Assembly (NCBI RefSeq): GCF_003096075.1
Contig: NZ_CP015449.1
Span: 1,667,001 to 1,731,000 of the forward strand
Source of the DNA: Dietzia lutea
GTDB lineage: Bacteria; Actinomycetota; Actinomycetes; Mycobacteriales; Mycobacteriaceae
Length of the DNA: 64,000 nt
Reading direction: 5' to 3'
A program made the position numbers and the translations under genes. The notes under the pieces are model-generated. The model saw only the letters and a program-made list of their open reading frames with translations. It did not search any database and was not told where the DNA came from. Positions 1 to 8,225 of the stretch are shown piece after piece (the first letter of the stretch is position 1; every line of letters starts with the position of its first letter).

Positions 1-83
1 ACGCCGGTGCCGCCGACGTCCACGCCGAGTCCGGTCGGCGTCTCCGTCGGTGGGACGGCGGAGAGGGGCGAGGGGCTGGACAT
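1..83 (-). CDS. ppgK: Polyphosphate glucokinase, N-terminus only (cut by window edge)
   Basis: An ATG on the minus strand at 83-81 opens a frame that runs off the left edge after 27 codons. The residues end in GLGVDVGGTGV, the glycine-rich phosphate-binding start of ROK/polyphosphate glucokinases, which phosphorylate glucose with polyphosphate or ATP. A GGGAG box lies about 8 bases upstream of the ATG. The gene is divergent from suhB, and this ppgK/suhB pairing is the order known in Mycobacterium, which supports the name. Only the N-terminal strand and first loop are visible, so another ROK-family sugar kinase is possible. Confidence 0.72.
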   Translation of the reverse strand, partial: MSSPSPLSAVPPTETPTGLGVDVGGTG

Positions 84-281
84 GTGGGGCTCCCGTGGGG
101 TGGACCGTGCGGGGCACGGCGTGGGTTGTCAGGTGCCCGGGCCGTCGGGGCACGATGGGCGTCGGGCGCCCGCGGGCCAGCGTATCGGTCCGGCGGGCCC
201 CGGGGCGGGTTCACCGCCGCGCCCGTCCGGCGGGTCCGCGCACGGGCCCCGGAGGGGTACGACGACGACGAGGAGGGGCAC

Positions 282-1172
282 ATGACGTCCAGCGGAGCAA
301 CAGAGGCGGCCGGCCGGACCGGCCCGGGGCTCGTCGACGGGCTACGGGAGCTGGCCGAGAGTCTGGCGGTGTCGGGCGGTGACGTGGCCCGGCGGATGCT
401 GGCTGAATTCGACTCGCAGGGGCTGGGCTCGCGGTCCAAGTCGTCGGAGACCGATCCGGTGACCGTCATCGACACCTCGGTGGAGGAGCACCTGCGGCGG
501 GAGGTCGCGGCCGCCCGCCCGGGGGACACGGTCCTCGGTGAGGAGGGCGGGGAGGCCGCGGGCGAGACCGCGGATGATCCGGCGGGCACACCGGAGGGCG
601 GGGACGCCGCCGGCGCGCGCGAGCCGCGGGTCCGGTGGGTCGTCGACCCCGTCGACGGGACGGTCAACCTGCTGTACGGCATCCCGTTCACGGCGGTGTC
701 GGTGGCCGCGGAGGTGGACGACGTCGTGGTCGCGGGGGCGGTCCACAACATCGTCACGCGGGAGACCTGGAGCGCGGGGTCCGACCGGGGCGCGACTCTG
801 AGGGAGGCGGACGGCACCACGACGACGCTGCGCGTGTCGGACTGCGCGGACCTGTCGCTCGCCCTGGTCGGCACCGGGTTCGCCTACGACGCGGGGATGC
901 GGGCGGAGCAGGGCCGAGTGGTGGCCGAGCTGCTCCCGCGGGTACGCGACATCCGCAGGTGCGGGTCCGCGGCGTTAGATCTGTGCATGCTGGCCGCCGG
1001 CCGGCTGGATGCCTACTACGAGCGCGGGCTCAAGCCGTGGGACCACGCGGCGGGCGCGCTGATCGCGGCCGAGGCCGGGGCGGTGGTGGCGGTGTCGGAC
1101 GACGACGCCGTGCCCACCACCGGTGCCGCGCCAGGTGTGGTGGAGGAGTTCCTCGCGGTGGTCAGCAACTGA
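282..1172 (+). CDS. suhB: Inositol-1-monophosphatase family protein
   Basis: This encodes 296 residues of the magnesium-dependent inositol monophosphatase family, which releases myo-inositol for phosphatidylinositol, mycothiol and lipomannan synthesis. The metal-site motifs are present: GEE at 86-88, DPVDGT at 122-127 and WDHAAG at 253-258. The ATG at 282 is preceded by AGGAGGGG at 271-278. The frame is open further upstream, but that part has arginine-rich shadow composition and lies between divergent genes. Residues 91-115 are an acidic Gly/Ala-rich insert between the first metal ligand and DPVDGT that looks like a lineage-specific loop. The stop overlaps the convergent cei gene by 11 bases. 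The exact substrate (inositol phosphate versus another sugar phosphate) cannot be decided here. Confidence 0.9.
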   Translation: MTSSGATEAAGRTGPGLVDGLRELAESLAVSGGDVARRMLAEFDSQGLGSRSKSSETDPVTVIDTSVEEHLRREVAAARPGDTVLGEEGGEAAGETADDPAGTPEGGDAAGAREPRVRWVVDPVDGTVNLLYGIPFTAVSVAAEVDDVVVAGAVHNIVTRETWSAGSDRGATLREADGTTTTLRVSDCADLSLALVGTGFAYDAGMRAEQGRVVAELLPRVRDIRRCGSAALDLCMLAAGRLDAYYERGLKPWDHAAGALIAAEAGAVVAVSDDDAVPTTGAAPGVVEEFLAVVSN

Positions 1173-1800
1173 CGGCGCGCGCGGCATCGAGCTCGGCGGA
1201 GATGGGCTGGCGCCCCACCTTGAGCTCGTCGAGCGCGCCGACGGCGGCGGTGGAGTCGGACAGGCGGGAGAACGTCGTGCCGAGCGCCAGGTCGACGGTG
1301 CCGTCGGTGCGGCCGTCGGTCACCAGCTGCATGCACGGCGCGGCGAGGGAGAGCGAGCGCGCGGCCGCCCGGCCCGCGTCGCCGTAGCGGATCTGTCCGT
1401 GGCACTCGAGGGCCTGCCCGTAGACCGGGTCGTTGCCGATCGCGTCCGAGCCCGCCGGTTGGAATCCGCGCTCGGCCAGCTCGGCGGCGACGGCACCGGC
1501 CTGTCCGCTCTGGCCGTTCGCGTTGAGCACCCGGATGCGGGTGTCGGTGAGCAGCGCCGGCTCGACCTGATCGAGGGCGTCCACGGACTCCTCCTCGAGG
1601 CCCTCCTCCTCCGCCGCCGGCGGCAGCGGGCAGGCGACGGCCTGTGTGGCGGCGTCGTCTCCGCGCAGTGCCGCGGCCCAGACGAGCGCCCCGAGAATGA
1701 GCGCCACGATGACGAACAGGACGTAGGGGGTGCGGAGGCGGAACAACCCCCGCGCGGGGGTCGGGCTCGGTGTCGCCTGGGTGCTGAGGTGGACGACCAT
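1162..1800 (-). CDS. cei: Envelope integrity protein Cei, LytR C-terminal domain
   Basis: The product has 212 residues: a short cytoplasmic N-terminus, one membrane segment at about residues 22-41 (YVLFVIVALILGALVWAA) and an extracytoplasmic part. A LytR_C-type domain spans about residues 85-190 (RIRVLNANGQSGQAGAVAAE). Four cysteines fall outside the membrane and could form disulfides. In Mycobacterium the equivalent gene next to suhB (Rv2700) is called cei and is needed for cell-envelope integrity; its molecular role is not settled. The ATG at 1800 has AGGAAAGG just upstream, which favours it over the longer open frame. The gene is convergent with suhB and divergent from the DUF4193 gene. 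Confidence 0.82.
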   Translation of the reverse strand: MVVHLSTQATPSPTPARGLFRLRTPYVLFVIVALILGALVWAAALRGDDAATQAVACPLPPAAEEEGLEEESVDALDQVEPALLTDTRIRVLNANGQSGQAGAVAAELAERGFQPAGSDAIGNDPVYGQALECHGQIRYGDAGRAAARSLSLAAPCMQLVTDGRTDGTVDLALGTTFSRLSDSTAAVGALDELKVGRQPISAELDAARAVSC

Positions 1801-1932
1801 GAGGGCCTTTCCTGCAGGTGAACGGGGTGAGAGCCCCGGTGGGCCCCGGCTGCCCACTGTAGACGTCGGGCGCTGACGATCCCGCCCGGAACACGGTCGT
1901 GACCGCTGGATGAAAATGGCGGGAGATTCCGT

Positions 1933-1938
1933 TACTAT
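1933..1938 (+). promoter_or_regulatory. Probable -10 box for the DUF4193 gene
   Basis: TACTAT stands in an AT-richer patch about 62 bases before the DUF4193 start and matches the actinobacterial TANNNT -10 consensus. No good -35 hexamer is visible at 16-18 bases upstream. Confidence 0.4.
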
Positions 1939-2000
1939 GCGTGCGCCGGTCGGTCCACCGCCGAATCGGGCACCCCCACACAGACCCAGAAAAGAGACTC

Positions 2001-2303
2001 ATGGCAACCGACTACGACGCTCCCCGCCGCACCGAGGCAGACGAGCTCACCGGCGATTCGCTGGAGGAGCTCAAGGCACGGCGCGCGGAGGGAGCCACCG
2101 GCGAGGTCGACGTCGACGAGACGGACACCGCCGAGTCCTACGAACTGCCGGGTGCCGACCTGTCCGGCGAGGAGCTCACGGTGCGGGTCGTGCCGGAGCA
2201 GGACAACGAGTTCACGTGCGGCGAGTGCTTCCTGGTGCACCACCGCAGCCGCTTCGCCGAGGAGCGCGACGGCATGGCGATCTGCGTGGACTGCGCGGGC
2301 TGA
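2001..2303 (+). CDS. DUF4193 family zinc-ribbon-like protein
   Basis: A small acidic protein of 100 residues that belongs to the DUF4193 family (Rv2699c in M. tuberculosis), which is nearly universal in this order and has no assigned function. The C-terminal half holds two CxxC pairs, CGEC and CVDC, about 26 residues apart, consistent with one bound zinc. The N-terminal half is charged and likely flexible. The ATG at 2001 is preceded by AGAAAAGAG and a -10 candidate at 1933. It lies between divergent cei and convergent DUF3093, the same order as in Mycobacterium. The family call is firm; function is unknown. Confidence 0.88.
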   Translation: MATDYDAPRRTEADELTGDSLEELKARRAEGATGEVDVDETDTAESYELPGADLSGEELTVRVVPEQDNEFTCGECFLVHHRSRFAEERDGMAICVDCAG

Positions 2304-2328
2304 GTACCGCGCGCGGCGGCGCCGCCGA

Positions 2329-2835
2329 TCAGCTGTAGTGGTTGTCCGGCAGCGCCGCCGCGAGCCCTTCGGGGTCGCGCGTGCTGATGAGCCAGTACGG
2401 TGTGGGGTCCAGCGGGTCGTCGAGGACCACGATCACCATCGTCGGGATGTACCCGCGGTGGACGACGAACGCCTCCGGGTCCAGCTGCCGTCCCATCGCC
2501 GCCTGCTTCGCCGTCGCCGGGACGACCGCGCTGCGCGCGATGGCGTCGAACGGCAGGCGCGCGCGGCCCGCGTACAGCGTCCCTCCGCCCTGACCGTCGG
2601 ATTCGACCTCGATCCGCTCGCGGCCGAGCGAGACGAACAGCCAGGCGAGCAGGGCGGGGACCGCGATGACGAGTAGCCACATCCACCAGCGTGCGCCGAC
2701 CGTGAGGGCCAGGGCGACCGCCACGACGGTGACCACGGCGAGCAGGAGCCACCACCACACCGGGGCCCGGAGCGTCTCGGAGTGGACGGGGCGCGGCGCG
2801 CGATCGGGTGGCGGGCGGAGATCTTCGTCGGACAC
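2329..2835 (-). CDS. DUF3093 family membrane protein
   Basis: The product has 168 residues with two closely spaced membrane helices at about 24-43 and 47-68, followed by a soluble C-terminal domain containing [15 protein letters not shown]. The family (Rv2698 in M. tuberculosis) is conserved beside dut and has no known function. The start is taken as GTG 2835, beginning VSDEDLRPP. Further upstream the frame becomes a shadow of dut on the other strand. The Shine-Dalgarno sequence is weak and the GTG lies 51 bases from the divergent dut start, so a compact bidirectional promoter is likely. Confidence 0.82.
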   Translation of the reverse strand: MSDEDLRPPPDRAPRPVHSETLRAPVWWWLLLAVVTVVAVALALTVGARWWMWLLVIAVPALLAWLFVSLGRERIEVESDGQGGGTLYAGRARLPFDAIARSAVVPATAKQAAMGRQLDPEAFVVHRGYIPTMVIVVLDDPLDPTPYWLISTRDPEGLAAALPDNHYS

Positions 2836-2886
2836 GACTTCAAGACTATCGAGCAACCGGGCGACGCCCGGCAGGAGGGCGGCGGC

Positions 2887-3369
2887 ATGGTGAGCGGATC
2901 GGTCGGGGCGAACGGTACCGGTGAGGTGCTCCGGATACGACGACTGGACGCGGGGCTCCCGCTGCCCGTCCGGGCGCACGCGGCGGACGCGGGGGTCGAT
3001 CTCCACGCCGCGGTGGACTGCGAACTGGCACCCGGCCACCGTGTCCTCATGCCGACGGGAGTCGCGATCGCGTTGCCCGTCGGGTACGTGGGCCTCGTGC
3101 ACCCGCGGTCCGGCCTGGCGGCGCGGGCGGGCCTGTCCATCGTCAACGCACCCGGGACCGTCGACGCGGGGTACCGGGGAGAGATCAAGGTGAACCTCAT
3201 CAACCTCGATCCGGCCGAACCCGTCCGGATCGCGCGCGGTGACCGGATCGCACAGCTCCTCGTCCAGCGGGTCGAGCTGTGGGACGTCGTGGAGGTCGAC
3301 GATCTCGACGAGACCGACCGCGGAGAGGGCGGCCACGGCTCGACCGGGGGTCACCACCGCCTGAGCTGA
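2887..3369 (+). CDS. dut: dUTP diphosphatase (dUTPase)
   Basis: Hydrolyses dUTP to dUMP and pyrophosphate, keeping uracil out of DNA and feeding dTMP synthesis. All five trimeric-dUTPase motifs are readable in 160 residues: [33 protein letters not shown] (uracil-binding hairpin), RGDRIAQLL, and the C-terminal P-loop-like [10 protein letters not shown] that closes on the triphosphate. In that last motif histidine replaces the usual aromatic residue. The ATG at 2887 follows AGGAGGG. The neighbours DUF3093 and DUF3710 are the same as in Mycobacterium. Confidence 0.95.
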   Translation: MVSGSVGANGTGEVLRIRRLDAGLPLPVRAHAADAGVDLHAAVDCELAPGHRVLMPTGVAIALPVGYVGLVHPRSGLAARAGLSIVNAPGTVDAGYRGEIKVNLINLDPAEPVRIARGDRIAQLLVQRVELWDVVEVDDLDETDRGEGGHGSTGGHHRLS

Positions 3370-3530
3370 CCGGCCGCCCTCGCGCCCGGGGAGACCGACC
3401 ACCACCGCCCTCACGCCTCGGGGAGAGCGACCACCACCGCGCCTGACCTGACCGGCGGCGACGCCGTTGGGTAGCGTCGTCCGCGACGGCCCCGTCCGGG
3501 GCCGGGTCGCACTCCGAGAGGATTTCCACC

Positions 3531-4484
3531 ATGTTCGGACGAAAGAAGCCGGTGACCGGGGCCCGCGACGCCGCCGCGTCCACCGGGCCGGAGTCGCAGG
3601 CGCCCTCCTCGACGGGGCCGCACGACCGCTCGTCCGTTCCCGACGTGCGCGAGTACTACACGGCCCTCGGCTACGGCCATATCGACCTGGGGTCGCTCGT
3701 CATCGGGGTGCCGCAGGGCCGCGATCTGAACGTGGCCCTCGACCCGGCCGGCCAGCCCGAGTTCCACGTCGTCACCCAGGTCTCACGTGTCATCCCGCGG
3801 GCGTTCGCCGCCCCGAAGTCGGCAGGGCAGTGGCGCACGATGGTGGCCGGGATGCGCGAACAGCTCGAACAGCAGGGCGCTGATGTCTCGGTGGTCGACG
3901 GACCCTGGGGGCGCGAACTCGTCGCGGTGCTGCCCGGGGCGGTCTTCCGCGCCATCGGGGTGGACGGCAACCGGTGGACCGCCGAGGTCCGGGTCATGGC
4001 CACGCCCGAACTCGCGGACCAGGCGGCGGAGGAGGGGCGAGAGGTGTTCCGGCACCTGCTCATCAACCGCGGTGACGGGCCGATGCCCGTGCGGGAGCAG
4101 CTCCCCCTGACCATCCCGGACGAGATCCAGCAGGCGCTCACCCAGGCGCGGTCCCAGCAGGCCGCGCAGCAGCAGGCGCAGGCGTACCAGCAGCAGATGG
4201 CGGCCGGCCAGCAGGGCGGGGCCAATCAGCAGGGCGGGGCCAATCAGCAGGGCGGGGCCGGTCAGCAGGGCGGGGCCCGCCAGGCGGCGCAGGCGGGGGC
4301 TCAGGCGTCGCCCGCGAACCCGCAGGCGGCCGCACCGTCCGCCCGCGCCGCCGCGGCTCCGCAGAGCGGCGGCCGGGCCGCCCCGTCGACGGGCGGAACC
4401 GCCGCGTCGTCGACCGGCGGCACCGCGCGCCGCAGGGACGGGAGCGCGATGGACCGGCTCCGCGGCGAGGACGACGACCTGTGA
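3531..4484 (+). CDS. DUF3710 family protein with Q/G/A-rich tail
   Basis: The product has 317 residues. Residues 1-35 are a basic then Ser/Thr-rich leader, and residues about 36-205 form the conserved DUF3710 domain (Rv2696c family), of unknown function. From about 210 onward the chain is low-complexity Gln/Gly/Ala, including four perfect or near-perfect QQGGA(N/G/R) hexapeptides encoded by an 18-bp tandem repeat. It has no signal peptide and no membrane segment, so it is probably cytoplasmic. The start has GAGAGG about 10 bases upstream. It is followed by the OB-fold and DUF3159 genes, probably as one transcription unit. Confidence 0.85.
   Translation: MFGRKKPVTGARDAAASTGPESQAPSSTGPHDRSSVPDVREYYTALGYGHIDLGSLVIGVPQGRDLNVALDPAGQPEFHVVTQVSRVIPRAFAAPKSAGQWRTMVAGMREQLEQQGADVSVVDGPWGRELVAVLPGAVFRAIGVDGNRWTAEVRVMATPELADQAAEEGREVFRHLLINRGDGPMPVREQLPLTIPDEIQQALTQARSQQAAQQQAQAYQQQMAAGQQGGANQQGGANQQGGAGQQGGARQAAQAGAQASPANPQAAAPSARAAAAPQSGGRAAPSTGGTAASSTGGTARRRDGSAMDRLRGEDDDL
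4209..4280. repeat. 18-bp tandem repeat, four units, inside DUF3710 gene
   Basis: Four consecutive 18-bp units of the form CAGCAGGGCGGGGCCNNN differ only in the last codon (AAT, AAT, GGT, CGC). The unit length is a multiple of three, so copy-number change would not break the frame. Confidence 0.9.
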
Positions 4485-4515
4485 CCGGATCCGGTCAGCC
4501 CATGGAGATCTGACG

Positions 4516-4923
4516 ATGCCCTTCCCCAGGGTCCTGAGGGACCTGACCGCCCGACTCACCGACCCCGTCGAGGCCCTCGACGCGGCGGATCTCGCCGTGC
4601 GCGTCCAGCGCACGGGGTGCACCCACGTCGCCGATGTCGCGCGAGGGGACCGCGTGACGTTGACCGGGCGCATCCGGACCGTGCTCTCCTGCGGGGGTGC
4701 CGACTTCCTCGGGCTGACCGCGGAGGTGTTCGACGGGACCGGCGCGATCGAGGTCTGCTGGCTCGGACGGCGCACGATCCCCGGGATCGACACCGGTCGG
4801 TTCATCCGTGTGACGGGCCGGGTCGGCGTCCGCGACGGTCACCGGATCATGTACAACCCGCGCTACGAACTGCTCGACGGGCAGCCGTGCAGGACCGTGG
4901 AGGAATCGCGTGACAGAGCCTGA
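4516..4923 (+). CDS. OB-fold nucleic-acid-binding protein (Rv2694c family)
   Basis: A 135-residue protein whose middle reads as an OB-fold of the RecG-wedge/tRNA anticodon type (GDRVTLTGRIRTVLS ... FDGTGAIEVCWLGRR ... GRFIRVTGRVGVRDG). The family accompanies dut and DUF3710 throughout the order and presumably binds nucleic acid; its role is not established. GGAG lies about 10 bases before the ATG. The last codons overlap the start of the DUF3159 gene by 14 bases, which indicates translational coupling. Confidence 0.85.
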   Translation: MPFPRVLRDLTARLTDPVEALDAADLAVRVQRTGCTHVADVARGDRVTLTGRIRTVLSCGGADFLGLTAEVFDGTGAIEVCWLGRRTIPGIDTGRFIRVTGRVGVRDGHRIMYNPRYELLDGQPCRTVEESRDRA

Positions 4924-5647
4924 GCGGGCGGCGGGGGAGTCGAGCACCGGCGATGACGCCCGACGGCCGTCGGCAGCGAGCCGGAAGACCGCGTTCGGGG
5001 ATCCCGACGCATCGGTGCTCGAGCAGATGGGCGGTGTCCGGGGGCTCGTGTTCTCGTCGATCCCCGTCCTCACGTTCGTCCCCGTCAACGCGTTCTGGGG
5101 CCTGACCGCCGCGATCTGGGGAGCACTCGGCGTCGCGGTCGCCATGCTCGCCTGGTCGTTGGCTCGCAGGGACAACCCGCAGCCGGCGATCTCCGGGTTC
5201 ATCGGCGTGGCGATCTGCGTCTTCATCGCCTGGCGGACGGGAGACGCCAAGGGGTACTTCCTCTACGGCATCATCACCCAGGCCGTGTACGGATCGGCGT
5301 TCGCGCTGTCGGCGATAGCCGGGTGGCCTCTCGTCGGGGTGATCTGGGGTTTCCTCGACGGCAAGGGGATGGCCTGGCGTCGGATCCCACCCGCCCGTCG
5401 GTGGTACACCGTGGCGACGGGTTTCTGGGCCGCGCTGTTCGCGATCCGGGCAGTCCTGCAGTACATCCTGTACCTCAACGACGAGGTCAACTGGTTGGGC
5501 GCCGCGCGTATCGGGATGGGCTGGCCGTTGGCGCTGGTCGCGTTCCTCGGGACCGTGTGGGCGGTCCGTCGCGCGATGGCCCACGAGAAGGACGCGGAGA
5601 GCGCCGTCGCCGAGCAGTCACCGGGGGATGCCGCGCGCGGGGACTGA
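4910..5647 (+). CDS. DUF3159 family membrane protein
   Basis: Encodes 245 residues with a charged N-terminus of about 30 residues and roughly six hydrophobic helices, most of them short. The sequence matches the DUF3159 family (Rv2693c), a conserved polytopic membrane protein of unknown function that follows the OB-fold gene. Translation starts at a GTG at 4910, inside the end of the OB-fold gene, with GGAGG eight bases upstream. It is the last gene of the block: a strong hairpin follows 50 bases after the stop. Confidence 0.85.
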   Translation: MTEPERAAGESSTGDDARRPSAASRKTAFGDPDASVLEQMGGVRGLVFSSIPVLTFVPVNAFWGLTAAIWGALGVAVAMLAWSLARRDNPQPAISGFIGVAICVFIAWRTGDAKGYFLYGIITQAVYGSAFALSAIAGWPLVGVIWGFLDGKGMAWRRIPPARRWYTVATGFWAALFAIRAVLQYILYLNDEVNWLGAARIGMGWPLALVAFLGTVWAVRRAMAHEKDAESAVAEQSPGDAARGD

Positions 5648-5696
5648 CGCCGCGCCGGACTCGACGTCGCGCGTGAAGCGACACCGCCCCGGAGAT

Positions 5697-5736
5697 GACG
5701 ACGCCCCGACGGCCGAGTGGCCGTCGGGGCGTCGTC
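5697..5736. terminator. 18-bp perfect hairpin between convergent genes
   Basis: The arms at 5697-5714 and 5719-5736 are exact reverse complements (core ACGCCCCGACGGCC) around a GAGT loop. It sits between the DUF3159 stop and the convergent membrane-protein gene, so it probably ends transcription in both directions. No T-tract follows, as is usual in actinobacteria. Confidence 0.85.
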
Positions 5737-5765
5737 GTCCGGAGTTCGTCGCCTCCTCTGTCGCC

Positions 5766-5818
5766 GTGGATCGGACCGCGGCGGATCGGACGGCAGCGTA
5801 TCGGACAGCGTGGATCAG
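5766..5818. repeat. Short imperfect tandem repeat, about 15 bp
   Basis: Three to four consecutive units resembling GTGGATCGGACNGCG (lengths 15, 15, 14 and a partial) run into the stop codon of the leftward membrane-protein gene at 5815. Confidence 0.6.
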
Positions 5819-6780
5819 GCGGCGGCGGTCGCGGTACGGGAGAACTCGCTCGGTCCGGTGATCACCCGGTAGGCGTACACCGACGCGAGCGTGGTGAGCG
5901 GGATGGCCACGAACAGGCCGACCAGCAGTGCCAGGGTGCCCGCGATGATGATGAGGACGTTGAGCAGCGCCAGGGCGAGCAGGTTGCCGGCATCGGACTT
6001 GATCGCGCGGAAGCTCGAGACGATGGCATCGGTGGCCGTCATGTTGCGGTCGACGACGAAGTACTGCGTCCAGTAGAGGAAGAACGCGACGACGAAGGCA
6101 CCGATGATGAGGAGGAAGACGCCCACGAAGGTGGCGATGCCCACGAGGATCGCGGCGACCACGAACCACCCGAAGTTGTGCAGCTTGAAGAAGTCGCCGA
6201 ACGACGGCCTGTGGCCGTCGACCTCGAGAAGGGCGCCGCGGACGATGAACGCCTGGAACAGCAGGCCCACCACGAACGAGAGGACCTGGGCGATGAACAT
6301 CACGGCACCGGAGTCGTCCGTGGAGAACGCACTGAGGATCCCGCTGACCACACCGCTGGCCAGAGTGATGAGCAGCCAGGGGACCGGGTTGTTCCTGAAC
6401 ATCTGCCATCCGGCGCTGACGGCGCCGGTCGGGGACACCCGGCCGACCGTGGCCGGGGCCCCGCCCGGCCCCGGCTGGCCGTAGCCGCCGTACGCGGGAT
6501 CGCCGTACGGCTGCTGCCCGTAGGCCGGTTGACCGTAATCCGGTTGGCCGTATCCCTGCTGGCCGTAGCCCGGCTGCTCATAACCCGGCTGGCCGTAGCC
6601 CTGGCCGGGGTAGGACTCGTGGCCACCGCCCTGGCCGGGGTAGGGCTCGTAACCACCCTGGCCCGGGTAGGGCTGCTGGCCGTGACCCTGGTCGCCGTAG
6701 GGGCCCCGGTTCTGGTCCGGTCCGGAACCGTAGGGATCGTTCGGGTACCCGTCCCCGGGTGGGGTGCCTCCGGTAGTCAT
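5815..6780 (-). CDS. Polytopic membrane protein with G/Y/Q repeat N-terminus
   Basis: The 321 residues split into two parts. Residues 1-110 are Gly/Tyr/Gln/Pro-rich with many YGQPGY and YPGQGG-type repeats. Residues 120-310 carry about five membrane helices resembling the integral-membrane domain found in glycerophosphodiester phosphodiesterase-associated and DUF975-like proteins ([17 protein letters not shown] near 124-140). No catalytic motif is visible. Actinobacterial proteins of this build are usually left as hypothetical; the repeat tail may be a disordered cytoplasmic scaffold. The ATG at 6780 has GGAGA upstream. The frame continues further but without conserved content. Confidence 0.72.
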   Translation of the reverse strand: MTTGGTPPGDGYPNDPYGSGPDQNRGPYGDQGHGQQPYPGQGGYEPYPGQGGGHESYPGQGYGQPGYEQPGYGQQGYGQPDYGQPAYGQQPYGDPAYGGYGQPGPGGAPATVGRVSPTGAVSAGWQMFRNNPVPWLLITLASGVVSGILSAFSTDDSGAVMFIAQVLSFVVGLLFQAFIVRGALLEVDGHRPSFGDFFKLHNFGWFVVAAILVGIATFVGVFLLIIGAFVVAFFLYWTQYFVVDRNMTATDAIVSSFRAIKSDAGNLLALALLNVLIIIAGTLALLVGLFVAIPLTTLASVYAYRVITGPSEFSRTATAAA

Positions 6781-6901
6781 GCCGTCTCCATCGCTCGGTG
6801 CCGCGGGTCTCTTCCGCGGCTCTCCTGCCGAACCTAGCGGCGCCACGGCGTGAGCACGAGGTGCAACTCCCGAATCGTGGGGCATTCGGCGGAAATGCGC
6901 C

Positions 6902-6931
6902 GGGCCCCGCTGACGAGCGTCAGCGGGGCCC
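6902..6931. terminator. 13-bp hairpin downstream of ahpD
   Basis: The arms at 6902-6914 and 6919-6931 (GGGCCCCGCTGAC and its complement) enclose a GAGC loop. It lies 24 bases past the ahpD stop on the leftward transcript and is the likely end of the ahpC-ahpD mRNA. Confidence 0.8.
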
Positions 6932-6954
6932 CACGGTCACCGGAGGGGTGGACG

Positions 6955-7479
6955 TCAGATGTTGGCGTCGATCTCGACGGCCTGCGCGACACCGGCGATG
7001 GTGCCGGCGATTTTCACGGCCTCCCACGCCTGCTCCTTGGTGACGCCCTCCTTGCGGATGACGTCATCGTGGGCGGCGGTGCAGTTCTCGCAGCCGTTGA
7101 TGGTGGACACGGCCATCGACCACAGCTCGAAGTCGGCCTTCTCCACACCGGGGTTGGCGATGATGTTCATCCGCAGGCCCATGCGGACCTGGGTGTAGTC
7201 GTCGCCGAGGAACTCCTTGGCGCGGTAGGCCACGTTGTTCATGGCCATGATCGAGGCGGCGCCGAGCGCGGCGTTGAACGCCTCGTCCGACAGGTGCTGG
7301 CGGGCCTCGTCGGCGATCTCCGACAGGACGGTCGCCGAGCGGGTCGCGGCGGCGGTCGCGAGGAAGGTGCCCCAGAGCTGCTGCTCGTTCAGCTCGGTGG
7401 ACCGCGCCAGCGAGCCCAGGTTCAGCTTGAGATCCTTGGCGAACTCGGGGAGTCCGGACTTCAGGTTCTCGATGCTCAC
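6955..7479 (-). CDS. ahpD: Alkylhydroperoxidase AhpD
   Basis: The product is the 174-residue reductase partner of AhpC: lipoyl-linked electrons pass through its CxxC dithiol to AhpC. The active-site residues are present: Glu118, Cys130, Cys133 and His137 ([10 protein letters not shown]). The histidine found between the two cysteines in M. tuberculosis AhpD is asparagine here (position 132), which may alter the proton relay. The gene overlaps the end of ahpC by four bases (ATGA), so the two are translationally coupled. The upstream promoter with its OxyR-type site should make it peroxide-inducible. Confidence 0.95.
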   Translation of the reverse strand: MSIENLKSGLPEFAKDLKLNLGSLARSTELNEQQLWGTFLATAAATRSATVLSEIADEARQHLSDEAFNAALGAASIMAMNNVAYRAKEFLGDDYTQVRMGLRMNIIANPGVEKADFELWSMAVSTINGCENCTAAHDDVIRKEGVTKEQAWEAVKIAGTIAGVAQAVEIDANI

Positions 7480-8072
7480 TTGATGCCCTCCTGCAGCATG
7501 TCCATCTTGTTGATGTTCTTGGTGGGATCGTTCTTCTGCCAGTTGCAGGCGCAGACCTCGGACGACTGCAGGGCGTCGAGCACACGCAGGACCTCGTCCA
7601 CGTTGCGGCCGACGGCGTCCGGGGTGACCGAGACGAACTGGATGACGTTGTCCGGGTCGACGATGAAGGTCGCGCGATCGGCGACACCGTCGGCGTTCTC
7701 CACACCGAGGGCGCGGATCAGCTCGTGCTTGATGTCCGACAGGAGCGGGAACGGCACGGTCTTCAGCTCATCGTTGGTCGCGCGCCAGTTGAAGTGCGCG
7801 AACTCGTTGTCGATGGAGCCGCCCAGGATCTGGGTGTCGCGGTCCTGGAAGTCCTCGTCGAGCTTGCCGAAGGCGGCGATCTCGGTGGGGCACACGAAGG
7901 TGAAGTCCTTCGGGTAGAAGAAGATCACGCGCCACTTGCCCTCGTAGGACTGGTTGGTGATCGTCTCGAAGTAATCCTCGGGCTGCTGCGCGTTGACCTC
8001 CTTGAGGTCACCACCCTTCAGCGCGGTGAGTTCGAAGTCGGGGAACTGATCGCCGATGGTGAGAAGAGCCAT
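7476..8072 (-). CDS. ahpC: Alkyl hydroperoxide reductase C (peroxiredoxin)
   Basis: A 198-residue typical 2-Cys peroxiredoxin that reduces hydrogen peroxide, organic peroxides and peroxynitrite. The peroxidatic Cys61 lies in FVCPTEI. At the C-terminus EVCACNW gives Cys174 and Cys176, the extra-cysteine arrangement of mycobacterial AhpC that works with AhpD. AGGAGG stands eight bases before the ATG. The gene is divergent from oxyR, the classical mycobacterial arrangement, and is followed by ahpD with a 4-base overlap. Confidence 0.97.
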   Translation of the reverse strand: MALLTIGDQFPDFELTALKGGDLKEVNAQQPEDYFETITNQSYEGKWRVIFFYPKDFTFVCPTEIAAFGKLDEDFQDRDTQILGGSIDNEFAHFNWRATNDELKTVPFPLLSDIKHELIRALGVENADGVADRATFIVDPDNVIQFVSVTPDAVGRNVDEVLRVLDALQSSEVCACNWQKNDPTKNINKMDMLQEGIK

Positions 8073-8116
8073 GTGATCCTCCTGAGGGTTTGGCGTTAGT
8101 CGGACGGCCAGACCCG

Positions 8117-8169
8117 ACTATGCCCCACTCCCTGTGAGAGGTAAAGCCGATGAGACATAGATCACTCAT
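8117..8169 (-). promoter_or_regulatory. ahpC promoter with adjacent OxyR-type inverted repeat
   Basis: On the leftward strand a -35 TTTACC (8145-8140) and a -10 CATAGT (8122-8117) are separated by exactly 17 bases. Immediately upstream of the -35, ATGAG at 8150-8154 and CTCAT at 8165-8169 form an inverted repeat, the usual position of an OxyR activator site. Assignment of the site to OxyR rests on the divergent oxyR gene, not on a matched consensus. Confidence 0.5.
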
Positions 8170-8225
8170 AGGAACGCGCGAATAATCATCGACTTCCGGT
8201 TATCGCCGGTCGTACACTGATCGGC

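Noticed and set aside
5695-6837. A rightward frame opposite the repeat-rich membrane protein
   Set aside because: Its Asp/Glu/Arg pattern mirrors the opposite-strand repeats; no start signal and no family.
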